Positions 35,701 to 47,320 are shown, counted from the stretch's first letter. The stretch is DNA of 64,000 nucleotides from Megalopta genalis (GCF_051020955.1 NC_135018.1:3386814-3450813); one strand, 5' to 3'. The notes: a model not told the origin generated them from the letters alone. Program-made: numbers and translations.

Positions 35701-35945
35701 GGGTTATACAGTAGTTCTTCTCCACAGTGTACATACATCGATATTGCATATTAATTAGAATTGTTAGTATCCATGATATTATTTCTATTTCTTTATGGTA
35801 TGACAAGTAAATTTTACTATACACTATTACGACATATATAATATATTGCATCGCTTGTTATTACACATAAGAAGTAAACCCTCGTAATTTGTTAATGTTC
35901 GTTGTTAAGTTGTATTTATAAAAGCATCAAACCGCGTTGCCGAAA
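29793..35945. other. 6-kb intergenic or intronic stretch without recognised gene
   Basis: Frames of 60-146 codons occur on both strands (for example 30119-30646 and 33798-34639), overlap one another and match no family I know. An AT microsatellite lies at 32468-32545. A minus-strand ATGACTTTTCTTCGACGTCAAG|GTGAGT at 34240-34261 looks like a short first coding exon (MTFLRRQ) with a good donor, but no partner exon was found. The last few hundred bases are the upstream region of the ZNF622 gene. Confidence 0.35.
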
Positions 35946-37310
35946 ATGACTTCGCCGTTTACATGTATTACGTGTCGTGTGGCGTTTCGAGATTTGGAGG
36001 TGCAAAGGCAGCACTATAAGTCGGACTGGCACAGGTATAACTTAAAGAGAAAAGTAGCAGAGCTACCTCCTGTTACCGTAGAAGAATTCCAAAAGCGAGT
36101 TATCGCGCAAAGGAACAAGGACGACGAAGAAAGAAAAGAAGAATTAACGAATTGTAAGATATGCAGAAAAAGTTTTAATACAAAAAATCAATACGAGAAT
36201 CATCTGGTGTCGAAGAAACACAAGGAGAAATGTGCAAAACAAAGCATAGTAGGAAATCCAAATGAAGACGCTGATGATACGAGTAATTCTTCTCCGGGTC
36301 CTGTGTTAAAGAATGATATTCAAAAAGGAGGTTCTAGCCGTAGCGGCAAGCGATCAGCAGAGGAAATGGAAGTAGATTCTGACATAGAATCTGTGGACTC
36401 GGACGAATGGATAGAAGACACAGAAAACCCGATAAAAAATAATGATTGCTTATTCTGCGATCATCATAGTAGGTCTTTGGTGAAGAATTTAAAGCATATG
36501 ACTGTTGCACATTCGTTCTTTATACCAGATCCTGAATATTGTATAGATATTAGAGGTTTGCTCACGTACCTTGGAGAAAAGATATTTGCTGGCTACATGT
36601 GCATTTGGTGCAATGATACTGGTAAGAAACTTGAATCATTTACTTCTTTGACCCTCTGTCTAATGAGTCAGAATCATGATGTGCACAAGTGGAGAGCGAT
36701 GCAAATATATGTATATTAGTAGAACATCGATGTGGGTCAGAAATGACTATGGCACAATAGCCGGAGGGTTAAAGATTTTCTGATAATCTTATATAGCTAT
36801 GATATTAACAATGTGTTTACAATATTAACAGGAAAAAGCTTCCAAAGTACTGATGCAGCTAGAGCGCACATGGTGGACAAAGGACACTGTAGGATGTTGC
36901 ACGAAGGAGATGCGCTTGCTGAATATTCAGAGTTTTATGATTACTCATCCAGTTATCCGGATGCAGAAAATTGTGACACAGATGCGGAAGTTGAAATACC
37001 AGAATTAGACGACAGTGATTATCAACTGGTTTTGCCATCCGGGAATGTTATTGGTCATAGATCCCTGATGAGATATTATAAACAAAATTTAAATCCAAAC
37101 AGAGCAGTCGCAGTATCGAAAAAAGAGAAATTACGAAAAGTACTGTTACAATATAGAGCTCTTGGATGGACAGAAACACAAAAAGATATTGCCATTAAGA
37201 AGGCTAGGGACATAAAATACATGCAAAGAATACAGGCTAAGTATTCTACGCAGTTACAATTTAAAGCAAATAAACTGCAAAGATACTTTAGACCCCAAGT
37301 AAACTTTTAG
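35946..37310 (+). CDS. ZNF622: Zinc finger protein 622 / Rei1-type 60S biogenesis factor
   Basis: Exons 35946-36621 and 36832-37310 give 384 residues, close to yeast Rei1 and shorter than human ZNF622. Rei1/ZNF622 acts in the cytoplasm on late pre-60S subunits, helping release and recycling of shuttling factors. Zinc finger 1 (Cys7, Cys10, His23, His29) and finger 2 (Cys70, Cys73, His86, His92) have the C-x2-C-x12-H-x5-H spacing typical of RNA-binding fingers. An acidic linker follows (about 133-160), then finger 3 (Cys168, Cys171, His184, His189) and finger 4 (Cys219, Cys222 and two His across the exon junction). The C-terminus is conserved: LPSGNVIGHRS, KKEKLRKVLLQYRALGW and RYFRPQVNF. I chose the ATG at 35946. 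An AATAAA at 37434 follows the stop. The 210-bp intron carries an element-like inverted pair (see 36645-36774). Confidence 0.95.
36645..36775. mobile_element. Possible degenerate TTAA-type MITE in the ZNF622 intron
   Basis: TTTGACCCTCTGTCTAATGA at the left and GCCGGAGGGTTAAA at the right are approximate inverted repeats, reading TTTAACCCTCCGGCTATTG on the minus strand. The ends resemble TTAACCC piggyBac-like ends, but the left TTAA is mutated. It fills most of the intron. Confidence 0.3.
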
Positions 37311-38794
37311 ATATCCCTAGTATATGTATAAATATTGTTGCAAGATTGCATTCCTCTTAAACTTTAGAATTTTTATGCAGAACGAGTTATTAGGCGTGCT
37401 TATTGCGTTGCATATTTATACATTTATCGCTGAAATAAACTTGTACTTATTTAATTGAAATCTGCACTTTAATATTTGTTAATTATAACTACACTGCAGA
37501 TTTTTATATAAATAAAATTTCTTTTAGATTAGATGAAGATACTCGAAAAAAAAGTCAAATGAAAACTTTCGTTCAGTTTAATTCTGTACACATTATTTAC
37601 AACTTGGTGTGTAAAAAGAAAAATAATGAAAAAATATTTTCACGTTCATGTAAAAAATACGATTTTAGTTTGCCTTAGGTTCATGACTTTTCAGTGTAAA
37701 GATTAAATTTTACATAAAAATCGGTAGTTTAGTTACGGTTATTGGGTTGAGTCATGAACTCGAGAAAAAATTCGCTATTAAAATTATTGTTATTAAGTTC
37801 ACTAACAGTTACTGCCATGACTCATCCCAGTATTGTTGCACTCTAGAATCAAAAGGATATACACGTTACAAAGCCATCAGTAATTATAAACTGTAATATT
37901 TATTTGGCGGATATTCTTACAAAATAACTTGTAATATATTTTCGTAACATGTGATATCAACAAAAATATTCCTTGTCACTTTTTTTTTTTTAGTTTATAC
38001 TCATAATGGACCCGTTATCCATAATTCCTGAAACCATGAGTTATTAAATCACTTGTATTCGATCAATTGTTACAGACGGATCCAGAAATCGTGGATCCTA
38101 CGACGGCTGTAAAAAAATTCGTACACGAAACTTCAAAAAATCTTGACGGCTCGTGTACCGTACGTATACAATATACTTTCAATTTGTCCCAACAGCGAGC
38201 TGCAGAATGTAGTTGAAGACGCAACAAATCGTCAAACTATAACATTTGACACGCGATTTTCGTTTTCCTCGTCGTCCACGGACTGTACAAACATAAAAAT
38301 TTGATTTCGTATTATCGTCGACATCGCGAGCCAGAACGACCAGCCTCGTAGAGTCGGTTCGTTTGCAACGAACAGAATGCGGAACAAAAGTTCAGCGAAC
38401 GAAACTCTAAACATAGATCCTCTTACTGTGTTTCGTTTTAGTTTCATCTTTTTTTTTCCCCCCTTCGGTTTTCCTGTTTTTCTTTTTCGCGTAACAACAC
38501 ATCGTCCGAGATACAGAGGAAGAGAAAGAGCGAGCAGAGACACCGGTGCCTTGAATTTTTGTTTAACACTCTCTACGCAAGACACGCGATCCCGCTTCCC
38601 GTTGTTAAGAATAATGATTTACTTCTGGAAAACGTCTTTGAGACGAACATACATTAGACATTAGAGAGCTGTTATTGTCGCGTAACGATACACATAGTTT
38701 TACTCTACGGTGTTTTCTTTCGTAAGATTTTTCTGCCTGGCGAAGATTTCTCGTAATAGTGTCGCACGATTTTCGTTCGTTCGCCTTTCTTTCT
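37311..38794. other. Convergent 3' intergenic region
   Basis: Between the stops of ZNF622 (+) and the N-acetyltransferase (-). AT-rich, probably mostly 3' untranslated and spacer DNA. Overlapping frames at 38232-38664 are not recognisable. Confidence 0.4.
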
Positions 38795-40510
38795 TTAATT
38801 CAACACTTTTACCATCAGCTTCAAGGCTTGATGGGGCGGAGCCGGTCTGATCGACTCGTCCAGCTCCGTGTACGAGATCTCTGCCTCCACCTCGAAACCG
38901 TGTTTCAAGCACACCTTTTGGGAAAACATCCCCGTAGCGTCCGCTTTGAACACCTGTAAACCATATTGATAAATTGAGCGCTCCGATCCGAGAGATCTTC
39001 CGCTGTGACGAACATTTACATACACTTTGAATTACACCACGTGCAAAAGTACCTCCCGCGAAAGCAACGAGTGCATTGCAATTTTACATCTTGGTAAACG
39101 AACATTCATCCCATGCATTACAATCGAAGAACATGCTGAAACAAAAACAGAATGTGAAACTTCGAGGATACGAAGCATCGAAGTATATTGGGTTCCCGTT
39201 GTTCTCTTTTTCTTCGGATTGGAATCGAAGAAGTCGTACGAGTTTAAAATTGGAAATTATGTCGCGCGAGCACACCGCGTCAATTTATTGGAAATTGCCG
39301 TTCGGATACGGGGATGTGTGACGTAAAATTGGAACGCGATGGCGGCAGGCCGTTATAAAGGTCATGGAGCACCGTTTTTAGGGTGGCAAGTGACTCGTTC
39401 AGAGGAACTTAAAAAGGCATGCATCTCGGACATTTAATGCACACACAGTTAGCTGTGAAAAATGTCCTCAGGATTTTTCGATTCCCACGCCAATGAATTG
39501 TTACCTTGAAGCCGGCATTTTTCGCTGTCTCTATACTGTCCGCCATCAGAATGTTCGCCAGACCTCTCCCACGGAAGTTCTCATCTACGCTGAGGATGCG
39601 GCACTCGAACAACTCGTCGACATTATACTTGGTAAAGAGGTCGACCTTCTCGTTGACCTTGTAGAGGAGTCCGAATATTATTTTGAACTTTTCGTCGCTC
39701 AATTCGGTGAGCCGACGTTCAGCTTCCTCGCGTTCTCCCTTCTTCAAAATACCGTTCAAGGCCATGCCTGCTATCTGATAAGATGATGGGAATGTTGAAC
39801 AATAATGTGAAACAAATATGGTCTCCCTGGAACTTAAAAATCGACTACGGTCCCTATCCTAAGCGATTCTTTCAACGGCCGCGTTCTTTGAAGAAGAATA
39901 GATACAGGATACACATTTGTTTACTAAAAATTTATTCGATTATTCCAATGTACAAGGAGCAAGTGAATTATCCGAGTAGTTTATTTATTTCGAAATATAA
40001 GCCTCGCATATAGCGGTATCGCAATAACATTGATCGCTAATAGGGAGAAGCATAAAAAAATGTCGACGAAGGTTCAAGCTGTTACGATGTAAAGTTTAAG
40101 GTGGATGCCTACCCCACGTGTAGCTTATCGATAATGCCACGGAAGAGGGTATTGTGCAAAGCACTTATCTTCAAGGTCAAGGAAAACGTTTACTTGTTGA
40201 TGCGGAAGGACGCGTAGGAACCATAAAATCGATGAGAAAATTACACGGAAAATATATAAAGTTTGCGAAGCAGTTTTCCTTCTTCGATTTGACTTACCGT
40301 CCCATTCTGATCCACCAGCATCCTCGAGTATCCCTGCTTTAAAGTGAGCAGACAATGTCTCTCGAGCTCAAACTGGCTCTCGCCCTTATCGCAGAGATCT
40401 ACCGCGCGGTTTAGCGGCTCGTCGGAGAAAAAGTTCCATTTCAAGTGATGGATCGCCTCGTCGAAGCGATTTTCCGGAACTTTAACGGCCGTTAAATGAT
40501 CAGACGACAT
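38795..40510 (-). CDS. Arylalkylamine N-acetyltransferase-like (dopamine N-acetyltransferase family)
   Basis: Exons 40510-40298, 39774-39505 and 38953-38795 (minus strand), joined in phase 0, give a 213-residue GNAT-fold enzyme. Members use acetyl-CoA to acetylate dopamine, octopamine, serotonin and related amines, and in insects act in cuticle tanning and amine inactivation. Seen here: the insect aaNAT motif FFSDEPLN, with Glu31 at the proposed catalytic Glu; NGT-IAGMALNGIL across the first junction; and the acetyl-CoA loop ILSVDENFRGRGLANIL (the RGRGLA part binds pyrophosphate). The C-terminus has KADATGMFSQKVCLKHGF and a PAPPH segment. The Met at 40510 is the first ATG in frame. The short N-terminus and divergence make the exact substrate uncertain, since insects carry several paralogues. 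Introns are about 520-550 bp. Confidence 0.9.
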
Positions 40511-41548
40511 CTTTGGGGTGGACACGGCACGAATTTTCCGCGCACTGAAAGGATTTTCCACGCGCGCATCACCCTTAGTAGGGAGAGCTCATATGGGAAA
40601 AGGTCCATATATTGATTGACCCAGTTCAAGAAATCCACCGGCTACAATGATTATGCATCGTCCTTAATTATTCTTAATGCGAAACGCGCGTGTCAGGAAG
40701 CGCGCGTGTCACAGATCTATATGTAGTTGCCGACAGGAACTCGATAGACCCTAATCAGTATACATACACATGTATATAATAGTTCTCCGTCCAACATTAC
40801 TATAAGCTGTATCGAATTATGGATTTAATTCTTTGATAGTGTATGTATCTGGAATAGTATAATAATCAGTATACATAAATATGTATAATAGTTCTCCGTC
40901 CAACATTACTATAAGCTGTATCGAATTATGGATTTAATTCTTTCATAGTGTATGTATCTGGAATAGGTGGAGTGTATTATGTAAGAGAGAATAAAATGAT
41001 AAGGAACGTAAACGCAGGCGTGAATGTATATATGTACATGTTTATTATTTTTAAATTCTTACTAAATTAACTGATTCTATAACCTTCCGTAATATCCGCC
41101 GCGAATGGTTTACATTCCACAATTTCCTTATCAATATATTAACAATGCAAACAGTTTGAATGTGCTTCGATACAATAGCAGTTTTTAACAAGCCGGTGAC
41201 ACGTGATCGACCGCAAATGTTAACATCTTTTAATTATGGTACAGTAATAAATTCTAGGGTATATTACATTGTAATTAATAAATGTCAACAATGTTGTATA
41301 GGTCACCGTTACCCGATATACAGTTCGATAACATAGAACTTGCTTATGAAAAATTAATCACAATTTTTCGCATACAGTTTTACTATTCTACAATTTCTGA
41401 AATGATATCGTTTGGGGATCTTTGTAAAGGGGATAAATTGCATTTATCATACTTCACTTGATTCACGCTTTACACATTCATCCGGAGTCAAATCATACTT
41501 TTCTTTTTTTTAATACTTGAGTATGTGAAAACAAGCTATGTACATCGT
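40511..41548. other. Spacer with a 109-bp tandem duplication
   Basis: Lies between the N-acetyltransferase start and the V-ATPase D stop, both leftward. The segment around AGTTCTCCGTCCAACATTAC at 40781 recurs at 40890, so about 40753-40970 is a two-copy tandem duplication with period 109. The rest is AT-rich, probably holding the N-acetyltransferase promoter and V-ATPase 3' untranslated region. Confidence 0.5.
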
Positions 41549-42805
41549 TTAGAACAAAATGTCATCATCTCCTTCGTCGAGCATGTTCGGTGCTTCGACA
41601 TCTCTGTCTTCTATCATCATCTTTGCTCTTGCTATTTCAAGCTGGAAGAGAATGTAAAAATTGTAGCAATATTTTTTACTCAGAATTGAAAAGCTTGATT
41701 ACAGAAATTAAACATTACCTTGGCTTTTGCTTCTTTCTTCTTGTCTTGAATCTTTTTTAACCGGTAGAACTCTTCTCTCTCCAACTCGTCGAGTTCAGAA
41801 ATGATATAAGCAAGAGTTCTTTCGATTCTGGGAATGATAACATGTTCGATAGCATTAACACGACGGTTTGTAATTTTAATAACCTCGTCCAAGGTCACAA
41901 AACTTGTTTGCAGCGATGCTAGTTCCACTAACAACTTGACTGCTCTTTGATAATTCTTTTTCAATTTGGCTAGTTGCTGACCTCCTCTAGCTAAACCTGC
42001 CAATTCATAGGTATCTGTACCATCCTGATATGATTCAAATACTGGAAGATTAACACCAGCCACGTTATCTTTTTTAGAACGAATTTTAATTTGTGCTTTC
42101 GTCACGTTCTGCAGAACTACTTGATTAAAATCTCCGGTTGTAAATTTTGCTTCAGCCAGTGAAAAAGCTGCCTCTTTCATTACTTCTCCCATAAGGGTTT
42201 TTGTCTACGCAAAAGAATAACAAATGCAAATATTATAACACAAAATAAAAGCAATTAGGAACATAAATAGCACAAGTTGTACCTCAATAATTTTACCCAA
42301 AATTAATCTGAAACGCATCTGCAATGCGTCAGCTTTCTTTTTTAATAATCCGTGTCCTTTTTGTGCTCCCTGAAGTCGAGACTTCATTAACATTTGCGCT
42401 CTGAAAGAAACATATATCAATTCATATATAGTTCTCATTTATTTCTATTTATGATATATATTCTATTAATTAAACGAAAAAGGTATATCTATAAAATAGA
42501 CAAGAAACTTCGATATTGTAATTAGGCAATTGTAAGCTGGTGTCATGATTCATAACAACGTAATAAGACAACGATAATACAGTATTGCATTTAAAAATGA
42601 TATTAGAATGTTTAAAATTAAGTGACATAGGGTTACACCCATTTAGCGATGGTTGAGGGTCACGAGTGATACAACGTAAAATAAACATTCATACGAAATA
42701 AATGGGAAGTATAATAGATATGGGAAAGAATAGGGAATTAGCAATCTTTAAGTGAAATACTTACCCCCGAGAAGGGAAAATCGGAAGTTTATCCTTTCCA
42801 GACAT
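41549..42805 (-). CDS. Vha36-1: V-type proton ATPase subunit D
   Basis: Exons 42805-42765, 42400-42283, 42204-41719 and 41641-41549 (minus strand) encode 245 residues, the usual length for subunit D. Subunit D forms, with F, the central rotor shaft of the V1 sector, coupling ATP hydrolysis to proton pumping in endomembranes and apical membranes. The protein begins [16 protein letters not shown] and continues [20 protein letters not shown] in the first long helix. The middle contains GVNLPVFE and the [12 protein letters not shown] loop, and the C-terminal helix includes [19 protein letters not shown] and [20 protein letters not shown]. It ends with an acidic DEGDDDILF tail. The first coding exon is only 41 bases and is split within Gly14. 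Its start lies 403 bases from the divergent two-ORF locus, suggesting a shared promoter. Symbol follows the fly orthologue. Confidence 0.96.
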
Positions 42806-43208
42806 AGCTACAAGAACTATCAAGCAGACAGGAATGAGATTGATCAGCTGACTCGCGGGACCGGAAATTTCGAGGTAAACGAAATCGCGCGTCATGAAGC
42901 GCGCTATTTAAAAAAGATGAGGGATACGCTGTTTTTTAAATACACCAGTCCCTACATGTTGTCAACATTTCGAACTTGACAGTAGTTCATCTTCTTCTTG
43001 ACAATCGATAGTGTAATAAAATAATTTTTTTGTTTTGTTTTACTGCTTATATACAGAGAAACAGTTTGTTGGTAGGAGAGCCTGGAAAAGCTAATAAAAT
43101 GTTTTCAAAATTAACGTCATCCATTCAATTCTAACAACTAAATGTTCAAGATGTACCATTGAAATTAGCAGTATATATTCAGTTTGACATTAATTTCGTA
43201 ATTGAATA
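42806..43208. promoter_or_regulatory. Divergent promoter region, V-ATPase D and two-ORF locus
   Basis: This 403-base interval separates start codons of a minus-strand and a plus-strand gene. It has no gene of its own and no TATA box I can support. Assigned by position as a likely bidirectional promoter. Confidence 0.45.
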
Positions 43209-43478
43209 ATGAACAACGAATGGGGAAATCAATCAAGTGATAATAACAGAGAACAGAAAACCTATCACACGTTTGAAGAAATGAGAGAATGTTTTGTGCA
43301 ACGATTAAAAAAAGAAAATCGTTGTTTTTTCATTAGCGACAACAAATCGTCAAATACAATTAGAATTGACGTATGTGCTGTGAATCCATGCAATTCATGT
43401 GGAAGTTGCTTGCGTGCAGGAATAATATCGAGAGCTTGTGAAGATATTCTCACGAGGATGAATATTAATAATCTGTAG
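43209..43478 (+). CDS. Unrecognised 89-residue protein, first ORF of a two-ORF locus
   Basis: I do not recognise this protein. It starts at an ATG after an in-frame-closed AT leader and ends TAG. The N-terminus is polar (Asn, Ser, Gln), followed by TFEEMRECFVQRLKKENRCF, a likely amphipathic helix. A compact Cys cluster near residues 55-75 (CAVNPCNSCGSCL, then SRAC) could bind metal, but no known finger spacing fits. A donor-like ACAG|GTTCGT lies 12 bases beyond the stop (43491), and an acceptor (TTTTTTGTAG) ends at 43573 just before the second ORF. The ORFs are 118 bases apart in genomic DNA, or 35 after removal of that intron, so they are probably on one transcript. Confidence 0.6.
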   Translation: MNNEWGNQSSDNNREQKTYHTFEEMRECFVQRLKKENRCFFISDNKSSNTIRIDVCAVNPCNSCGSCLRAGIISRACEDILTRMNINNL

Positions 43479-43596
43479 CGAGAGAGACAGGTTCGTATAC
43501 TTACAATTAAATATAAAGTACAGAGCACTTTTACATTGATAGAAGTACAAAAGCGATACAATGTTTTTTGTAGGTGGATACATTTTTTAACGAACC

Positions 43597-43893
43597 ATGT
43601 CTAATTTGAAAGGAAAAATGATTCATGTACCGGACATTTCTAAAGATTTCATTCTTAATAAGGCGGTTCAAGATGCTACCTATATTTTACTTAAACCATA
43701 CATGCCTATGATATACCGTGAGAATAAATATCAAAGTATAAACGATTTTGCTCAAGGATGTATATTGAATTCACAGGACTTCTCATTGAAAATGGCAGCA
43801 ATTGCATGGAATTTCTTAAATATTTTTTCAAAAGAAGATCAAAAATTTAACTATGGAACTGTGAAGAAAAATAGCGAAGATAGAGAAATCTAA
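43597..43893 (+). CDS. Unrecognised 98-residue protein, second ORF of a two-ORF locus
   Basis: I do not recognise this protein. The ATG has an ACCATG context and lies 23 bases after the acceptor at 43573. A TAA in the same frame at 43588-43590 shows the frame does not continue from upstream, so it is not simply a later exon of the first ORF. The product is mixed and globular-looking, with KMIHVPDISKDFILNKAVQD, YILLKPYMPMIY, and KMAAIAWNFLNIFSKED near the end, and no transmembrane or signal segment. An AATAAA at 44029-44034 follows at a normal distance, and none lies between the ORFs. The gene converges on ALKBH1, with about 190 bases between stops. Confidence 0.6.
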   Translation: MSNLKGKMIHVPDISKDFILNKAVQDATYILLKPYMPMIYRENKYQSINDFAQGCILNSQDFSLKMAAIAWNFLNIFSKEDQKFNYGTVKKNSEDREI

Positions 43894-44080
43894 AGTTTCA
43901 TTAGATTATTATTAATAGAGGTATATTATATTTTTTATGGTGCAGCTGCTACTACTTACGTGAATCGGCAGTTTATACGATGGAAGAAATTCATATTTAA
44001 GACCAATGTAATTAATATAAGTATTTTTAATAAAACTATACAAGCAAATCTTACACGATGTGCAATAACTGTACAACAAT

Positions 44081-45226
44081 TTATGACAGGGTTAATTGTC
44101 CAGGTGGTAACACCTGTCTTATGTTCATATTTATTCTAGCCTCAGAAATATAAGCTTTTGCTTTATTCCAATCATTGGGAAACCGTTGACAATTGTCATT
44201 TACTTCTTCTTGATCCCATGGTATAGAAGTGGCTGGTAAAATTTTTGGTATACCATGGAGCCTATAACGTGATTCTCCAGACATTATTATTATGTCTCCG
44301 CTTCTTACAAGTATGGAGTCGGCTGGATCATCTTGTGTAAGTCCTCCCATTAAAAATACTGCAGTTTGTCCAAAGCTTATGGAAAATAACGGTGCATTCA
44401 TGTTAACTTCGGAGTGATCAATATGACCCGCTAGAGTTGAATTCATTCTATAATAATGAATAATTGCTGCTTCCGCTTTGAAGTCCACAAAATTCAAAGT
44501 TTTTGCTAAAAATGAGGTCAACAGTGATAATTCTCTAGGCATTTCTGTTTTAGATGTTTCAGAATACAATTTAGTGATCCAATTATGATGATATCCTAAT
44601 GTCGCCCAACGTAATTTCTGTATCAAATGCGTAGACTTGCTGCTACTATAACACATGTCCCACCAGTTTTCATTATTGCCCAAATCATCGTGGGCATCCA
44701 AATTTAATTTATACGGTTTCTTTGTGTAATCTTTTAAACATTTTATAATCCAGTATCGATGACCATTGGGGGTAAATGGATTTTTTATAAAGATGAGTCC
44801 TAGTGACATGAACTTGTTACAGAATGCTCAATACTGCATACATTGTAATATCGACGTAAGTACCTGGTATATTGGAAAATTCGTAGATTTTCCAATCTTT
44901 CACTGATATCAATCCTAACTTATTTTCAGTTTCATCGCCGATGCACTCTCTTTTACAATGTGACTTCAAGATAACCTAGAAGATAACAAAAAATTTACAA
45001 ACATAAGGGAACGTAGAAATATTATAAACTTACGTCATACTTTAATGTCAACGTGGTTATTTAAGTCGACGACATCTTTTAAATCGGTCGGTAGGTTCCG
45101 ACGTTTATAATATTTAAAACTATCTCGAAACATCGCATTGTGTAACGGGCGCTGACATTTCATCGCGTAGTTCATCGTTTCCTCGCGCAGTCGCGCATTT
45201 CTAGCTGTCGCGTCGTTATGACACAT
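44081..45226 (-). CDS. ALKBH1: AlkB homologue 1, Fe(II)/2-oxoglutarate dioxygenase
   Basis: Exons 45226-45041, 44975-44864 and 44799-44081 (minus strand) give 338 residues. ALKBH1 oxidatively demethylates nucleic acids; tRNA 1-methyladenosine, mitochondrial tRNA 5-methylcytosine and DNA N6-methyladenine have been proposed as substrates. Seen here: the N-terminal FRDSFKYYKRR helix; KDWKIYEFSNIPG joining exons 2 and 3; KLRWATLGYHHNW, characteristic of this subfamily; and iron ligands His225 and Asp227 (HIDHSE) and His281 (RLHGIP). The 2-oxoglutarate-binding RINMNIR motif spans Arg321-Arg327. All catalytic residues are present. The C-terminal tail is shorter than in human. Exon 1 must use an AAA|GTATGA donor, because a better GTAAGT donor seven bases on brings in a TGA (see findings). 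Confidence 0.94.
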
Positions 45227-47120
45227 GATGTATGTACAATTTCTGTCAATCGGTTCAGGGAGTGTGATTCGAAAGTAAATTTGAATTGATTCGAACTCAT
45301 TGTGAGATTCCTATGAAAGATACATACAATTAAATGCTACAGATGTTCGAAGGAGAATGTCATTTTGACCCGGTAGCGGGGCACGGTAAGATGATCGAAA
45401 GTATTGATCCTGGGTGTCGTTAACCACGAATAGTATCGATTGGCCTTTGGCTGATATACAATATGTATGTACGCATGTGTGCGCATAGAAAAATTGAAGG
45501 AACACTATCGGCTTAGTGTGTTGATCGCTTAACCTTAACGGCTTAACCGACACGCAAGTAAGCGATCGAAGATGAATCTACTGCGATGCAACAAGTGACT
45601 AAGAACGACGAGAAATATTCGTCGACCGGACACGTGTACGACGCACCACCGTACCATTACGATTATTCGATTCGCTTGCAATTAGCATAAATATCATCAT
45701 CGTCGCTGCGAACATTAATACTGAGATACGTATCAAAAAAAAGTGCGAGATTCAATTAGCTTCTTTCTACAGGCTGTGGCCCGTACGCACACGGTAATGG
45801 ACTGTGACTAATTTTAGAGCGTAATTTTCGCATAATAATACTGCCGGGAAATCTATGATTTCATAGAGCCGAAGAGAGGCACGCCGGCCGACTTCAAGGC
45901 TTTTCGAAAGCTTCGAGCGAATTAATAGCGCGCACCGCGTTAATAATCGTCCATTACCATCGCTTCTATTCTCCATAAATTCCATCCATCCACCCACCCA
46001 CCCTGCGGCGCGATTTACTGTTCACCTGTAAGAATACGAACGAGCCTCGATCCAGTTCTTAGACCCCCTCTCATGAAATGTCATTTTCCTTAGCGTACCG
46101 TTTCTCCTTGGAAGGCACAATTACTCCAAATTCTTTAGAGGCTAGAGACAAATATTATCCCTCCTGTACGATTGGACTTGAAGTTATAAACCCTGAACAT
46201 ATTTGGGCACAGAACAGTTGTTTTTGGTAAATTTATTTATTTATTCTATATTTATTATCTTATTTATTATCTGTATTTTATTCTATTTATTTATTTATTC
46301 TATAGCTACAGATTTATTTTATTTTATTTATCTGTACATATCGATTATTTCTAGGTTTCGCATCCGAATCGCATCATAATCGCAAGAACGTTCATATATT
46401 CGGAAGTTCGGACTATCATTTGAAGTACGAGACACGATGTCTCGGACATCTTTCACCGTATCGTCACGAGCAAGCAATGCTGCGAGCGAGGGAAAGGGAT
46501 AGAATTCGAGTCATAGGTAGCGTCGGTAGAGAGCAACACGCCGCAGAATGCCGGTACGTTAACCCTCGCTCGACCGATGCCGGATTACTTTTGCCAGGTT
46601 ACGTTCGTTATCATCTCGCGTTTCTCAATTAATTCTCCTATTAACGAACGATCTTTTCCACATATTCAGTACGCTTCAAGAGCGCCGTGTATAAAGCTTT
46701 ACGCGCGCACTTTAGTCAACCGAAATTATAGCTTCGAAGTGGACGCCCGGTTACTGGCAGAACCAAATGACCTACTGTACGTTTTATTAACTTTGCCAGC
46801 TGTGATAATGGTTTTAATATACGGAACGGAACTGTATTCCGTTGGCCGCAACGTTTGGTGCGTGCATAGAGCGGCTGGACACGCTGTTTGGAGCAGCGAT
46901 CGAAGAAACTGAAACATGTAAAAACGTTCCATGCGCACATCGTAGACGACCCGGCGTCAATCTGCCGCATCGCGCTGCTGGACAGCCATGCTTTCGAGGG
47001 TTAAGGGAGCGCGTATTCTCTCTGACAGTTTCATGTCAACAAATGTCGTGCCCGTCGAGTCGCGCCCAGCCGCGAGCCAAGCTTGCATCGGCGGCACTCG
47101 CATCGTATTCGCGAGACGGG
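45227..47120. other. Intergenic upstream of ALKBH1, no other gene recognised
   Basis: Contains the ALKBH1 promoter by position. TTTATT-rich repeats lie at 46225-46330; CpG-rich DNA begins near 46400. Short frames on both strands show no motif. Confidence 0.35.
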
Positions 47121-47205
47121 CCAATCGCGTTTCTTGGTCACGACACGGTTGGCCAATCGGCAGCGGCCCCGGTGACGACGGTCGCTAAAAATAGCCCGTA
47201 TATAT
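47121..47205 (+). promoter_or_regulatory. Candidate TATA/CCAAT promoter
   Basis: Two GGCCAATCG boxes (CCAAT at 47121-47125 and 47153-47157) lie upstream of a TATATAT box at 47199-47205, all within a CpG-rich island. Spacing fits a TATA-type promoter starting around 47230. A good splice donor follows at 47319 (AAAAAG|GTAGGA), which would end a short non-coding first exon of a rightward gene. Confidence 0.4.
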
Positions 47206-47229
47206 CTAGGCCGGTCGCGACCGCGAATT

Positions 47230-47318
47230 ATCCACAGTCGTGCGCCGGCAGCCGACGGGAAAGGACGGTGTGAACCGTATCCGGGAGACACGCTGTGTTG
47301 TTGTTCGCACTGAAAAAG
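47230..47318 (+). other. Possible non-coding first exon
   Basis: About 90 bases from the expected start site below the TATATAT box to the donor at 47319. No ATG-initiated frame of note. The matching downstream exon was not found and may lie beyond the window. Confidence 0.25.
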
Positions 47319-47320
47319 GT

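Noticed and set aside
40511..40561. Seventeen-residue N-terminal extension of the N-acetyltransferase
   Set aside because: It would start at GTG; the ATG at 40510 is the first proper start.
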